Source: Pegethrix bostrychoides GSE-TBD4-15B (lineage in GTDB: Bacteria; Cyanobacteriota; Cyanobacteriia; Elainellales; Elainellaceae). From it: 64,000 nucleotides of DNA. Location: contig JAHHHV010000064.1 in NCBI GenBank assembly GCA_019359155.1, positions 186,001 through 250,000 of the forward strand, in the 5' to 3' direction. A program made the translations under genes and the position numbers. This document shows, in pieces, positions 45,223-53,772 of the stretch; positions within the stretch are counted from its first letter, which is position 1; each line of letters starts with the position of its first letter. Under the pieces are notes generated by a model. The model ran no database searches and was not told the origin of the DNA. It was given only the letters and a program-made list of their open reading frames with translations.

Positions 45223-47636
45223 TTAATGCTCTGAGGAATATTCACAGGCTTCAGGTGATCATAAGCCCAAGGACGCTCTGCGTTGCGCTGATCGATCGTT
45301 TGGGCGATTCCCTGCAATCGCTGCTGGAACATCCGTAGCGGCTCACTCACCTGAGGATCAGCAAACTGCTGCGGCTCGTACTCTCCCAGCCGGGTAAAGT
45401 AAACCGACCCCAGCAGATAGAGCAAATTAAGCTGCGCCTGCGCCTGCTCCAGCGGCGGCAGCAGATCGAGCCAGTCGCTGAAGCTGGCGGTTTCAATATC
45501 TGACTGCACGGGCGCGTAGCCAGCGGTCGGCATAATTGGCGCAAAGCTCATGACGCTGTTCTGGGGAAAGTTGACGGCAGCATGTTGGGCGCTAGCTGTA
45601 AAAATCACCATCGTCACGGCTTCAATCAAATAAGCCAGCGTCGTAATTTCGCCTGTTCCCGTATTGCCAAAGTCCGGCAAGCGCCCGCCGTCAAAGGCCA
45701 CCAGCTCAGATGCCCAAGCTTGCAGCCGCGCGTCATGCTGCACCGCCGTATCAGAGCCGTAATATAGCCCCAGATAAGCCGTCACCCAGTCCTGAATCGC
45801 ATTCCAAATCAGCAGCCCGTCGTCGCGATAAGGGTAAACTGGCAGGCTGGTTTGATCCGCTACGCCCCGATCTTTGAGCCGCTGCGGCAGCATATCCGCA
45901 TTAAAGCCGCGCCCCAGAAAGCCTTTCACAATCAAAACGCGCGAGTTATCAATCGTGGCAGAGAGCAGCTGATTCACGCCGCCCAGTGGCGACACCAAAA
46001 AGCCCTTCGCCGCATTGTTAATGGCCAGCGTGCCCTGAAAATGCGGCAGCAGCAGGCGAGACAGCGGATGTTCGGCAGGCAGTCGCCGATGGGTTGCCAT
46101 CACAAATGGCTCGATCAATAAATGCGTCCGGGCAAAGTGGGATACGCCCTCGTGAAAGTTGGCATCTGCAATTTGCACAATGGTTTTAGCAATTAGCCAT
46201 GCGGCCTCTGGGGCTGCGGGCGTAACCACCGGATGCTCAGCAGGATTTTGCCCCGCCTGAATCGCCACCGGACGCATTAGCCCACCCGCTAGCGGCACCG
46301 CAAACAGCGCTAGCGGCGCATAGAGATACTTCTGCACTTGCGGCTGCGTGCCAAACGTACCGCCCAGCGCCCCATCCAAAATGCCGTAATCAGCCAGATA
46401 CAGTCGCCCGTCTCGCAGAGCCAGCTCCAGCGAATCCGGCTCGCCCATCACCGTCTGATACTGCGCTTCGGTGACGGGAAAGCGTGGATCGGTGGTCGTC
46501 ATCTGGGTAATCATCAGCGGATTTGGCCCCGCCACCCGCAGCCAAGCAAACATCTCGTCGGCGTACAGGCTAGCCGCCACCTGAGGTCGCTGAATGTAGG
46601 TAAACAGCTGCTCGTAGTCTGCAAGCTGCTGAGGCCGACCCGTGGGCGCTTTCTCCTTGAGACCATCTAGCAGGCGACTCGCAAATGGCCGAATCAAGTC
46701 TGAACCCAGCACTTTAACTAAATTAGAAGACATAAACTGCTCAATCTCTGACGGCTTGGCAGGCACATTTTGCATGAGCCGCTGGAGCGCTGTCTCCACC
46801 CCACTCGAAACTTGCGTCTTGACCGCCGCCGAGGGTGCGCTTCTGAGCATGACTGCCGCCTCGGCACCTCTGGCCGCCGCCGAGATTGCAGCCTGACTAC
46901 TGGCCTGACCATCAGCCTGACCAATAGATGACTGAAGCAACACAGAAGCCTCAATCCCCTTGGCAACCTCAACCGCAGCCGCATTGGGCGGCAGTCCTTG
47001 CAAAATCTTCACCTCGGTTGTGGCGGCTGGCAAACCCTGCGACAACTGCTCGGCGGCAATATCTACGCCCTTAGCAGCTTCAAGATCAGCATTGGCGGGC
47101 AATGCGGCGGGCGCAACGGGCATAGCCGCAGGTGGCAACCCTTCCAGCAGCTGCTCAAGTGCAGTATCAATCCCCTCGGCAACCTGATCCGCCGAAGCCA
47201 CACTCGTCGTCGTACTGGCTGGCGCATTGGACAGAGCCATGGGCTTGACTGCCAGATTCTCTGCCGCTGCCTTTTCCGCCAGCGCATCTCGAAGCAGCAT
47301 CTCCGGTAAAAAGCCAATCAGCGCCCCTACCAGCTTTAGCTTCAGAGCTGGCCCCTGATCCTCCAGCGTTTGATACAGAGTCTGACGCAGAAAATCGCGC
47401 ACATCATCTTCTACGCCTTGCTGGCCCTGATCACCCCGATTGGCGACTAGCGTATTGATCGCTAGATTGATCGCCTGCTTCGCAATCTCCACTAGCCACG
47501 GCTTAGAAAAACTTTCGCTCTGGGGCAGCTTGTCCACCATTGCAATCGGCTCAATATGGCTATAGTTGTACTCATAGACATTCACTGAGGTCTCTATAGC
47601 CTGCTCAATCTGTCCTGCGGAATTTGTCTCAACCAT
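45216..47636 (-). CDS. Lipoxygenase
   Basis: 806 residues. Catalytic iron ligands are all seen: HxxxxH in SHFARTHLLIEPFVMATHRR (about 500), His plus Asn in TASAQHAAVNFPQ (about 685) and the obligatory C-terminal Ile (PQSINI). EMFAWLRVAGPNPLMI and EHPLSRLLLPHFQGTL are further family markers. It lacks the PLAT domain. The N-terminal part VYEYNYSHIEPIAMVDKLP is followed by an unusual insert (about residues 150-290) of degenerate Ala-rich repeats (LEQLLEGLPPAA, AAEQLSQGLPAA, VKILQGLPPNAA). It makes fatty-acid hydroperoxides; regiospecificity unreadable. ATG at 47636, GAGG 7 nt upstream; first gene of the operon. Confidence 0.93.
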   Translation of the reverse strand: MVETNSAGQIEQAIETSVNVYEYNYSHIEPIAMVDKLPQSESFSKPWLVEIAKQAINLAINTLVANRGDQGQQGVEDDVRDFLRQTLYQTLEDQGPALKLKLVGALIGFLPEMLLRDALAEKAAAENLAVKPMALSNAPASTTTSVASADQVAEGIDTALEQLLEGLPPAAMPVAPAALPANADLEAAKGVDIAAEQLSQGLPAATTEVKILQGLPPNAAAVEVAKGIEASVLLQSSIGQADGQASSQAAISAAARGAEAAVMLRSAPSAAVKTQVSSGVETALQRLMQNVPAKPSEIEQFMSSNLVKVLGSDLIRPFASRLLDGLKEKAPTGRPQQLADYEQLFTYIQRPQVAASLYADEMFAWLRVAGPNPLMITQMTTTDPRFPVTEAQYQTVMGEPDSLELALRDGRLYLADYGILDGALGGTFGTQPQVQKYLYAPLALFAVPLAGGLMRPVAIQAGQNPAEHPVVTPAAPEAAWLIAKTIVQIADANFHEGVSHFARTHLLIEPFVMATHRRLPAEHPLSRLLLPHFQGTLAINNAAKGFLVSPLGGVNQLLSATIDNSRVLIVKGFLGRGFNADMLPQRLKDRGVADQTSLPVYPYRDDGLLIWNAIQDWVTAYLGLYYGSDTAVQHDARLQAWASELVAFDGGRLPDFGNTGTGEITTLAYLIEAVTMVIFTASAQHAAVNFPQNSVMSFAPIMPTAGYAPVQSDIETASFSDWLDLLPPLEQAQAQLNLLYLLGSVYFTRLGEYEPQQFADPQVSEPLRMFQQRLQGIAQTIDQRNAERPWAYDHLKPVNIPQSINI

Positions 47637-48000
47637 CACAATGCCTCAATTCTAGTGAATAGTGCTGCACTAAATACTCAGCAATAAATTTTGTAGAGCG
47701 CAATGGGGTCAGCCCCCTCTAGTTTGACGATTCAGATGCTTCTGATTATGCCAGCTTCTGCCTAGATCGCTTCGGTTTTTCTACTATCCTTAACAAGTGC
47801 TTCCAGAATATACGGCTTACTCCCCAAGCATCGTCTTCGTGACAGCTGTTCCCAGGTGGCGTTACGATTGCGTCAGCCTTGCCGCCTTTGGATCAGACTC
47901 GGAATTGCTCCATGGTTCCTGTTCGTCAGGATCGCTGGTGACTCTGTCGCACCACAGTTTGAGGATTTGGGTTAGGTAGAAATGAAACAGAGAAGAAGAC
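47637..48000. other. Intergenic region with a NACHT-HEAT gene relic
   Basis: 364 bp between hicB (stop at 48001) and the lipoxygenase start, so it holds the lipoxygenase promoter. It includes the 60-bp relic at 47919-47977. The rest shows nothing certain; the plus-strand frame 47797-47979 is antisense to the relic and not a gene. Confidence 0.6.
47919..47977 (-). pseudogene. Relic of a second NACHT-HEAT 3' end
   Basis: About 80 percent identical (hand count, 48 of 60 with one gap) to 48513-48572, the last HEAT segment of the NACHT gene. On the minus strand it reads DRVTSDPDEQ, against DRAANDPDEQ in the intact gene, then loses the frame. It indicates a former tandem copy now separated from the intact one by hicBA. 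Confidence 0.6.
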
Positions 48001-48219
48001 TCAAGCAACCTGAAGAACGCTGGGCTCAGGAATTGACTCTCCCTCAGCTTTCCAGGCTTCTAAATACATTTCAATGACTTCTTCACCATGACGAATTGCT
48101 TCTTCACGAGTTTTTCCGTGAGTACAAGGCATGACAACTCGCTCAGCAAATTCTGGAATTGTTACGAGGAAAAGCTGATCGTCATCGGACCATTGAATAG
48201 TCATACTGTATCGGTTCAT
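48001..48219 (-). CDS. hicB: HicB-type antitoxin
   Basis: 72 residues. HicB partial RNase-H fold: YSMTIQWSDDDQLFLVTIPE, FAERVVMPCTHGKTREEAI and a helical AWKAEGESIPEP end. It has no separate DNA-binding domain, so the antitoxin is of the short type. Overlaps hicA by 4 bp (ATGA). Neutralises the HicA mRNA interferase. Confidence 0.9.
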   Translation of the reverse strand: MNRYSMTIQWSDDDQLFLVTIPEFAERVVMPCTHGKTREEAIRHGEEVIEMYLEAWKAEGESIPEPSVLQVA

Positions 48220-48437
48220 TTTTCCTCCCTTCTGAGTGCTTCAAGTTCGATGAGTAATCGTGCTAGCTGTTTTTCTAAATATAGTGGAACATCATCACCG
48301 TCTTTCCCTGAAATCGTCAAAGTTTGCTGAAGCAAAGGATGTCGCCATCTTTCATGACTTCCTTTTCCTCGTTTAGGCAAATAGACAAAACCTTCACGAG
48401 CAATTTGAGTTTTTAATTCTCGCAGTTTTCTGGGCAT
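48216..48437 (-). CDS. hicA: HicA-type mRNA interferase toxin
   Basis: 73 residues, dsRBD-like. Catalytic His in KRGKGSHERWRHP, with TLTISGKDGDDVP following, as in HicA. It begins 10 bp after the NACHT-HEAT stop codon on the same strand. A perfect GGAGGTGA lies inside the NACHT 3' end, 16 nt from the ATG. The spacer can fold as TTGTT-AGAA-AACAA, which would bring that site to a normal distance. HicA and HicB are thus placed to be expressed with the NACHT gene. Confidence 0.9.
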   Translation of the reverse strand: MPRKLRELKTQIAREGFVYLPKRGKGSHERWRHPLLQQTLTISGKDGDDVPLYLEKQLARLLIELEALRREEK

Positions 48438-48446
48438 AGTTGTTTT

Positions 48447-51400
48447 CTAACAATCACCTCCGTTTCTTTGCAATTGGAATTCACTTAACCGCTCCCTCGC
48501 CCACTGTCGTAGCTGTTCGTCGGGATCGTTGGCAGCTCTGTCGCGCAGCAGTTCGAGGGTTTTGGGATAGGTGGGGTAGTGCGTGAGGAGAGTTCTAAGG
48601 GCTTCTTGACGAGGATTACCCTCCCAGTGCTTCTTACGCTCAAATGAATCATTAGTAGCAACTTGGCATAAAAATTCTGTAATTTCGGGAGCGCCTTTCC
48701 AGTATTCTGTAATGATACACAGTGAATTCCAGCGCAAATTTGAATTATCTTCTTTTTGAACTAAATCCTTTAGAATTAGCAGGGTGTCTGAATTATCGCT
48801 CCAATCACGAGATAGTTCGCGCAATGCTTCTATCTGAACCCCCCTAGTTTCTTCTTGATGAGATAAATTTCTAAGAATTGGTAGAGTGTCTGGATCGTCT
48901 TTCCAATGTCTTACTAGTTCCCTTACAGATGCTCTTCTGACATCTGTATTTTCATTACTTTGAGTTAGAAGATTTTTGAGAATTGGTAGGATGTCTGGAT
49001 CATTTCTCCAATGTCTTGCCAGTTCTTCTACAGCAGCTTGTGCCGCCATTGAATCATCCTTTCGTTGAGCGATTGATTTTAGAAAAGGGAGAACATCAAT
49101 ACTATTTCTCCAACCTCGAACGATTGAAGTCACCGCAAAGTATGAAATCCACCATGATGAAGTTTCAGATGATGCATTAAGGCACGTCTGCAACCAACTC
49201 AACACGTGCTTATCTTCGCTCCAAGCTATGGCAACTATCTGAGCCATTTGTATGGCCGCTTCAAAAGTAATTCTCTCAATGGACTGATCCTCTATTTTTC
49301 GTTTAATAGTTTCTAGTAATCGAGCTGATGTTGTAGTTACTGAATTAGGGTTCTTTACTTCGATCAGACATTGAGTAGCAAGCAGTAAACCTCTAATTTC
49401 TCGCTCTGAAAAAAGGTCATTTTCTGCATCATCGGCTTTCCTCACCATCAGAAACTCAATCAGTTGCCCCGCAAACTTTGCATCAATCATTCCGCAAATC
49501 AGCCGCAACACCTCATGCCAAGTCTCATCCTGCCAATTCTGACCAAACACTTCATCCCGCAACTGCTCAAACGTCAGCGTCCGGGATTTCTCGAAACGAT
49601 GTACGATTTCCGTTGCACAGAAATATTCTAGGAAGGTGCGGTGGACGAAGCCGTAGGTGTCAGCTCCTCGGTCGCAGAGAATCCAGTTGCGGTGGCGGAG
49701 TTGGCCAATCAAGCCGTTCGCTTTTTCGCGTGGTTCACTAAAGCCCTGCTCGCGGAGATAGTCGGTTAGGATGCGGGTGAGGCGTTCGGCGCTGATCAGA
49801 TTGCCCTGCAAGCCTTGCTCACCTGCCTGCATTTCGTAGGCAATCAGCCGCAGCATTTCCTGCTTTTCGCGTCGCCCGATTGTGTCCATCGGTAGCTGCA
49901 AGCGCTTATGATCCACGTCCCAGTGGTAGAGCAATACCCGCGAAGCGTGATCGTACAGATCAGCCCGATCACGCGGCAACTCCTGCCGTCGATTTAGGAT
50001 TGCCATCATCGTCAGCAGCAGTGGATTATCGGCCAGATTTTGGATCGCGTTGGAGTTAGCGATTGCCTCTTTTAGTCTTGTCACCAGTCGCGGCTTGTCG
50101 GGGTCATTGCCCAATGCCAACCTGTACCAGCGGTCGATAAATTCATGGATCTCGTCGGTGTTAAGCGGCTGGATCGTGAAGTGACGAAAATTGGCGTGCT
50201 GCAAGCGTTCTGGGTTATAGCCAATAATCCGCGAGGTGATGATAATTTGTGCTTTCGGGTACTGCTGCGCGAAGCGAATCATATCGTCAATGATCGCCAA
50301 TTGAGTCGAGCGCTCAAACACTTCGTCCAAACCGTCGAACATTACCAGCGTCGAGTCTGACTGCAAATACTGATGAAGCTGCTGCTGATCAAACTGCCAG
50401 TCCGCTCCCCGCCCCCGATGCAAAAACTCCAAAAACCCGTCAACCTGCGCTAGCGCATAGTCTCGTAGCTCAATCAACAGCGGCAGAGTTGCTGTCTTAC
50501 CTTCCGCCCATTCCAGCGCCAGATATTGCAGCAGCGTCGATTTCCCCGCTCCCGGATCGCCTAGTATTACAGCCAGTTTGCCCCCTGAATCACCCATAAA
50601 TGGGGCACTTTGAATTCCGGTTCCCCCTTTTTCAAGGGCTAGGGGGGATCTCGCTAACACCTCCAGCACCTTACGAGACGGTTGCTGAAAATACTCGCTG
50701 CGATATTGCGCCAGCGCATCAGCAGATAGATCGGCTTCGAGCTGTCCCTGCGCTTGCAACTGACGCTTCAAATCTAGCGGTAGCTCATAGCGCGTTGGCG
50801 GCAGAGCTTCCCGCACCGTCTGCTCAATAAACATATTCCAGAGCTTGATTACATCCCCCCGATCCGTGCTGTCAATGGCATACAGCTTTAAGTGTCCATA
50901 GCTGCACTGCAAGCTCTCTCGGTATTTGGCAACATCAAAGCCGGGTGAAATTTGAGCGGTGTTTTGGGCGATCTGCTCCAACAGATTAGTTTCCAGCAAG
51001 GCTCGCAGTTCCGGCGTTTCGCGCAGAATTCGCCGCACTTTTTTAAGATATTTGCTGCCCACCTGCTGCCAGTCAAACTCGGCTGGCAGCACCGGAAACG
51101 GCCTGCCTCTCCGGCAAGAGCGCTGCCAAACTGTGGCCAGAGCCTCGGCATCAATCGCGGCGCAGTCCGGCTCAAACGCTTTGCCCAGCAGGGGCTTCAC
51201 CGCCTCATCCTGCACAAACTGAATCAGCGCCGGATCGTAGCGGTCGCGGATCTCAGCTTTGGAGAGATCTTGATCCTCCAGCTCATCCGCCACAACCACC
51301 AGAAAGGCTTTCAGAGCGCCCGCCACCGCCCGTTTTGTCACCTCTGGCTGGGCTGAAGTAATTCCTGCTTTGAGGCAACCCTTGAAGAAATCTTTCACAT

Positions 51401-51506
51401 AGTCTTCGGCGGCAGTCTGCCCCAGCTTCAGGATCTGCTCAAAGATCACCTTGCCCAGTTCAGAGCCCAGTTCTGCTGCGCCAATTGTCACCAACCATTC
51501 CAGCAT
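48447..51506 (-). CDS. NACHT NTPase with C-terminal HEAT repeats (predicted STAND defence protein)
   Basis: 1019 residues. N-terminal helical domain (1-250), then NACHT: Walker A AVILGDPGAGKSTLLQYLA, Walker B STLVMFDGLDEVFE, sensor AQIIITSRIIGY, and GxP-type NLADNPLLLTMMAIL. A winged-helix part follows with YGFVHRTFLEYFCATEIVHR. From about 750 to the end come HEAT-like repeats of roughly 37 residues with the pattern ELxRHWxDDPDTLPILK. Relatives are bacterial NACHT (bNACHT/Avs-like) immune proteins in which the repeats sense phage products. A palindromic repeat is inserted in frame at 50580-50651. The 3' part is AT-richer than neighbours. Confidence 0.9.
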   Translation of the reverse strand: MLEWLVTIGAAELGSELGKVIFEQILKLGQTAAEDYVKDFFKGCLKAGITSAQPEVTKRAVAGALKAFLVVVADELEDQDLSKAEIRDRYDPALIQFVQDEAVKPLLGKAFEPDCAAIDAEALATVWQRSCRRGRPFPVLPAEFDWQQVGSKYLKKVRRILRETPELRALLETNLLEQIAQNTAQISPGFDVAKYRESLQCSYGHLKLYAIDSTDRGDVIKLWNMFIEQTVREALPPTRYELPLDLKRQLQAQGQLEADLSADALAQYRSEYFQQPSRKVLEVLARSPLALEKGGTGIQSAPFMGDSGGKLAVILGDPGAGKSTLLQYLALEWAEGKTATLPLLIELRDYALAQVDGFLEFLHRGRGADWQFDQQQLHQYLQSDSTLVMFDGLDEVFERSTQLAIIDDMIRFAQQYPKAQIIITSRIIGYNPERLQHANFRHFTIQPLNTDEIHEFIDRWYRLALGNDPDKPRLVTRLKEAIANSNAIQNLADNPLLLTMMAILNRRQELPRDRADLYDHASRVLLYHWDVDHKRLQLPMDTIGRREKQEMLRLIAYEMQAGEQGLQGNLISAERLTRILTDYLREQGFSEPREKANGLIGQLRHRNWILCDRGADTYGFVHRTFLEYFCATEIVHRFEKSRTLTFEQLRDEVFGQNWQDETWHEVLRLICGMIDAKFAGQLIEFLMVRKADDAENDLFSEREIRGLLLATQCLIEVKNPNSVTTTSARLLETIKRKIEDQSIERITFEAAIQMAQIVAIAWSEDKHVLSWLQTCLNASSETSSWWISYFAVTSIVRGWRNSIDVLPFLKSIAQRKDDSMAAQAAVEELARHWRNDPDILPILKNLLTQSNENTDVRRASVRELVRHWKDDPDTLPILRNLSHQEETRGVQIEALRELSRDWSDNSDTLLILKDLVQKEDNSNLRWNSLCIITEYWKGAPEITEFLCQVATNDSFERKKHWEGNPRQEALRTLLTHYPTYPKTLELLRDRAANDPDEQLRQWARERLSEFQLQRNGGDC
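50580..50651. repeat. Cyanobacterial palindromic repeat in frame inside the NACHT gene
   Basis: Outer arms CCCCCT (50581-50586) and AGGGGGGATC (50641-50650) enclose the sequence TTTGAATTCC and a CCCCCTTTTT / AAGGG inner arm. This is the well-known GATCCCCC...GGGGGATC mobile palindrome of cyanobacteria, partly degenerated. It is translated as SPLALEKGGTGIQSAPFM on the minus strand, directly N-terminal to the P-loop. Confidence 0.75.
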
Positions 51507-51573
51507 AGAGAAACCCCAGAAGTGGCTCTCCTTTACTATCGCATTTACTATCGCATTTAGAGCCTGAAGCCAG

Positions 51574-52248
51574 CTACTCTCGCAGCACGTAGCCCACGCC
51601 GCGCACCGTTTGAATCAGGCGTTTTTCCTGGTTTTCTTCCAGCTTCAGGCGCAGGTAGCGGACGTAGACCTCAATGATATTGGAGTCGCCCATAAAGTCG
51701 TAGCCCCAGACCTTTTCGAGAATCTGATCGCGGGTGATTACCTGACGCGGATGGCTGATCAAATAGTCGAGCAGCTCAAATTCTTTGGCGGTCAGCTCAA
51801 TTGAGCGTCCGCTGCGATGCACTTCGCGACTGCTGCGATTGAGCGTTAGGTCGTCAAATTGCAGCAGGTCGGGGTTGTCTTCGTGGTTGCGGCGTAGATG
51901 TGCCCGGACGCGCGCGAGCAGCTCCTCAATGCTGAAGGGCTTCACCACATAGTCATCGGCTCCGGCATCTAGTCCGGCCACGCGGTCGCTGACTTCATCT
52001 TTGGCGGTGAGCAAAATCACCGGCACCTTGCTGCCCGTGGCTCTCAGGCGACGACAAACTTCCAAACCTGTCATTCCTGGCATCATCCAGTCTAAAATCA
52101 GCAGATCTGGAGGCGATTCCCGCGCCATTGTCAAACCCGTGAAGCCATCGTGCGCCACGCTGATGCTGTAGCCTTCACTCGTTAGCTCTAGCTCAATAAA
52201 CCGAGCTAATCTTTCTTCATCCTCAACCAGCAGAATTGTTGCGCTCAT
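51574..52248 (-). CDS. OmpR/PhoB-family response regulator
   Basis: 224 residues. Receiver with DEE acidic pocket (LLVEDEERLARF), phospho-acceptor Asp in LLILDWMMPGMTGLEV, KPFSIEELLARVRAHLRR, then a winged helix (LTAKEFELLDYLISHPRQVI, YVRYLRLKLEE, VRGVGYVLRE). Sequence layout is close to NblR-type regulators of cyanobacteria, but I cannot confirm that name. It follows its sensor kinase by 48 bp, and the gap has a short repeated CTAAAAGTAA motif. Confidence 0.93.
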   Translation of the reverse strand: MSATILLVEDEERLARFIELELTSEGYSISVAHDGFTGLTMARESPPDLLILDWMMPGMTGLEVCRRLRATGSKVPVILLTAKDEVSDRVAGLDAGADDYVVKPFSIEELLARVRAHLRRNHEDNPDLLQFDDLTLNRSSREVHRSGRSIELTAKEFELLDYLISHPRQVITRDQILEKVWGYDFMGDSNIIEVYVRYLRLKLEENQEKRLIQTVRGVGYVLRE

Positions 52249-52296
52249 GATGTCTACCTGAAAGTAACTAGGGCTAAAAGTAAGGGCTAAAAGTAA

Positions 52297-53772
52297 CTAG
52301 GGGCTATCTAAAACGAGATCTGCCTGCAATTCAACAGTAAACGTACTGCCTGCTCCGGGTTGCGACAGAACGCTGACTGTCCCCTCCATTGCTTCAACCA
52401 GCGACTTGACAATTGCTAAGCCCAGCCCCATGCCGCCCGTCGCTCGACAGCGAGACTGCTCAACCCGGTAAAATGGCTCAAACAGCCGCGCCTGATCAGC
52501 CGCCGCAATGCCGCAGCCCTGATCGCTGACCTGAATCAGCGCTCGATTTCCCGTCTGGGTTAATTGCACCACAACTGGCTGATCCGGCTCAGAAAACTGT
52601 ACAGCGTTTTTGAGCAGATGCAGTATCACCCGATGCAGCGCCTTGGCCTCAGCCTGCACCACGACAAGCGTTTTGGCCTCCAGCTTGACCCGATTGCCCT
52701 GCGGATCAGCAACTCGTAAGGCAGTTTCAACTAAGTCGTTTAGCATCACGGGCTTGAGGCTGTAGGCTGTCTCACCGCTGTAGCTGCGGCCTAGATCCAG
52801 CAAATCCTGCAATAGCTCCACCATTCGATCCACCTCAGAGGCCGCTATTTCTAACGCCTCTCGCTGAGCCGGAGTGAGGTTATCGCCACGTCGCAGGGTG
52901 CTTTTGAGATAGCCCTGCACCAGACAAAAAGAGGTGCGTAGCTCATGCGAGAGGCTGTTGGTGAAGTCGCGCTGCTTCTCGCCCGTTTCTGATAAATGGG
53001 CAGAGAGCGAACTCATGACCTGCACCAGCCCTGCTACCTCTCTGGGCACTTCTAGCGAAACGGGAGAAGCCACTGCGCCAAGAGGCATTTGCTCAGCCTG
53101 CGCCACCGCCAGTTGGTTGACTCGCCGCAGTGGGCTAAGCACCTGGCGAATATACATCGCCATCAGGGCGGCAATTGGCAAGAGCGCCAGCACCGTGCCA
53201 AACAGCAGCTGATTCACCAGCATGGAGAGCACGTCGTAGTCATGCGTAATGTCGCGCGCCAGATAGAGTTCGCCCACCAGTTGCCCAGACTGCCGCAGCA
53301 ATTGTCGATCGCAGACGAGCTGCCGTCCGTTGACGCGCTGTACCGTGGTGCCAATGGGCAGCATTGACAAGGCATCTGGCGTCATTTCGATTGATGTTTC
53401 GCCTGCTATCACCGCAGCCTGACTAGTATTTTTCGCAAAACTCGTGAGCTTGCCTGCCTGCATTAGCTTGCCGTTAGGCTGCTTGACTCCGACCCAGAGG
53501 TTGGGCGATGCCCATTCGGCAATGTGGCTTTGCCACTGGGCTGGCGCAGTTGTAACCAGCTGGCGGCTCAGATGTCCCGTGATTTGCTGCATTTCCTGCT
53601 GATGATCCACCACCAGCATTTTCCGCATTTTCCAGGTTGTCCAGCTGCCAATTGTCCCAATGCTCAACAGCGCAATCGTGGTAATGCCTGCCGTCAACCG
53701 GAGCTGAAGTGAACTACGACCAATTGGCTCAATTGTCCAACCCTTGCGCTTAGTTTGCCGCTTAGTCTGCAT
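52297..53772 (-). CDS. Membrane sensor histidine kinase
   Basis: 491 residues. Two transmembrane helices (LTAGITTIALLSIGTIGSW and LFGTVLALLPIAALMAMYI) bound a periplasmic sensor of about 150 residues, then HAMP, HisKA and HATPase. N-box LHLLKNAVQFSE, G1 DQGCGIA, G2 GGMGLGLAIVKSL. The H-box reads SLSHELRTSFCLVQGYL: the proline that follows HELRT in nearly all HisKA domains is Ser here. It may retain function or alter phosphatase balance. Paired with the response regulator downstream. Confidence 0.93.
   Translation of the reverse strand: MQTKRQTKRKGWTIEPIGRSSLQLRLTAGITTIALLSIGTIGSWTTWKMRKMLVVDHQQEMQQITGHLSRQLVTTAPAQWQSHIAEWASPNLWVGVKQPNGKLMQAGKLTSFAKNTSQAAVIAGETSIEMTPDALSMLPIGTTVQRVNGRQLVCDRQLLRQSGQLVGELYLARDITHDYDVLSMLVNQLLFGTVLALLPIAALMAMYIRQVLSPLRRVNQLAVAQAEQMPLGAVASPVSLEVPREVAGLVQVMSSLSAHLSETGEKQRDFTNSLSHELRTSFCLVQGYLKSTLRRGDNLTPAQREALEIAASEVDRMVELLQDLLDLGRSYSGETAYSLKPVMLNDLVETALRVADPQGNRVKLEAKTLVVVQAEAKALHRVILHLLKNAVQFSEPDQPVVVQLTQTGNRALIQVSDQGCGIAAADQARLFEPFYRVEQSRCRATGGMGLGLAIVKSLVEAMEGTVSVLSQPGAGSTFTVELQADLVLDSP

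Noticed and set aside
47797-47979. 60-residue plus-strand frame beyond hicB
   Set aside because: Antisense to the NACHT relic; explained by that homology.
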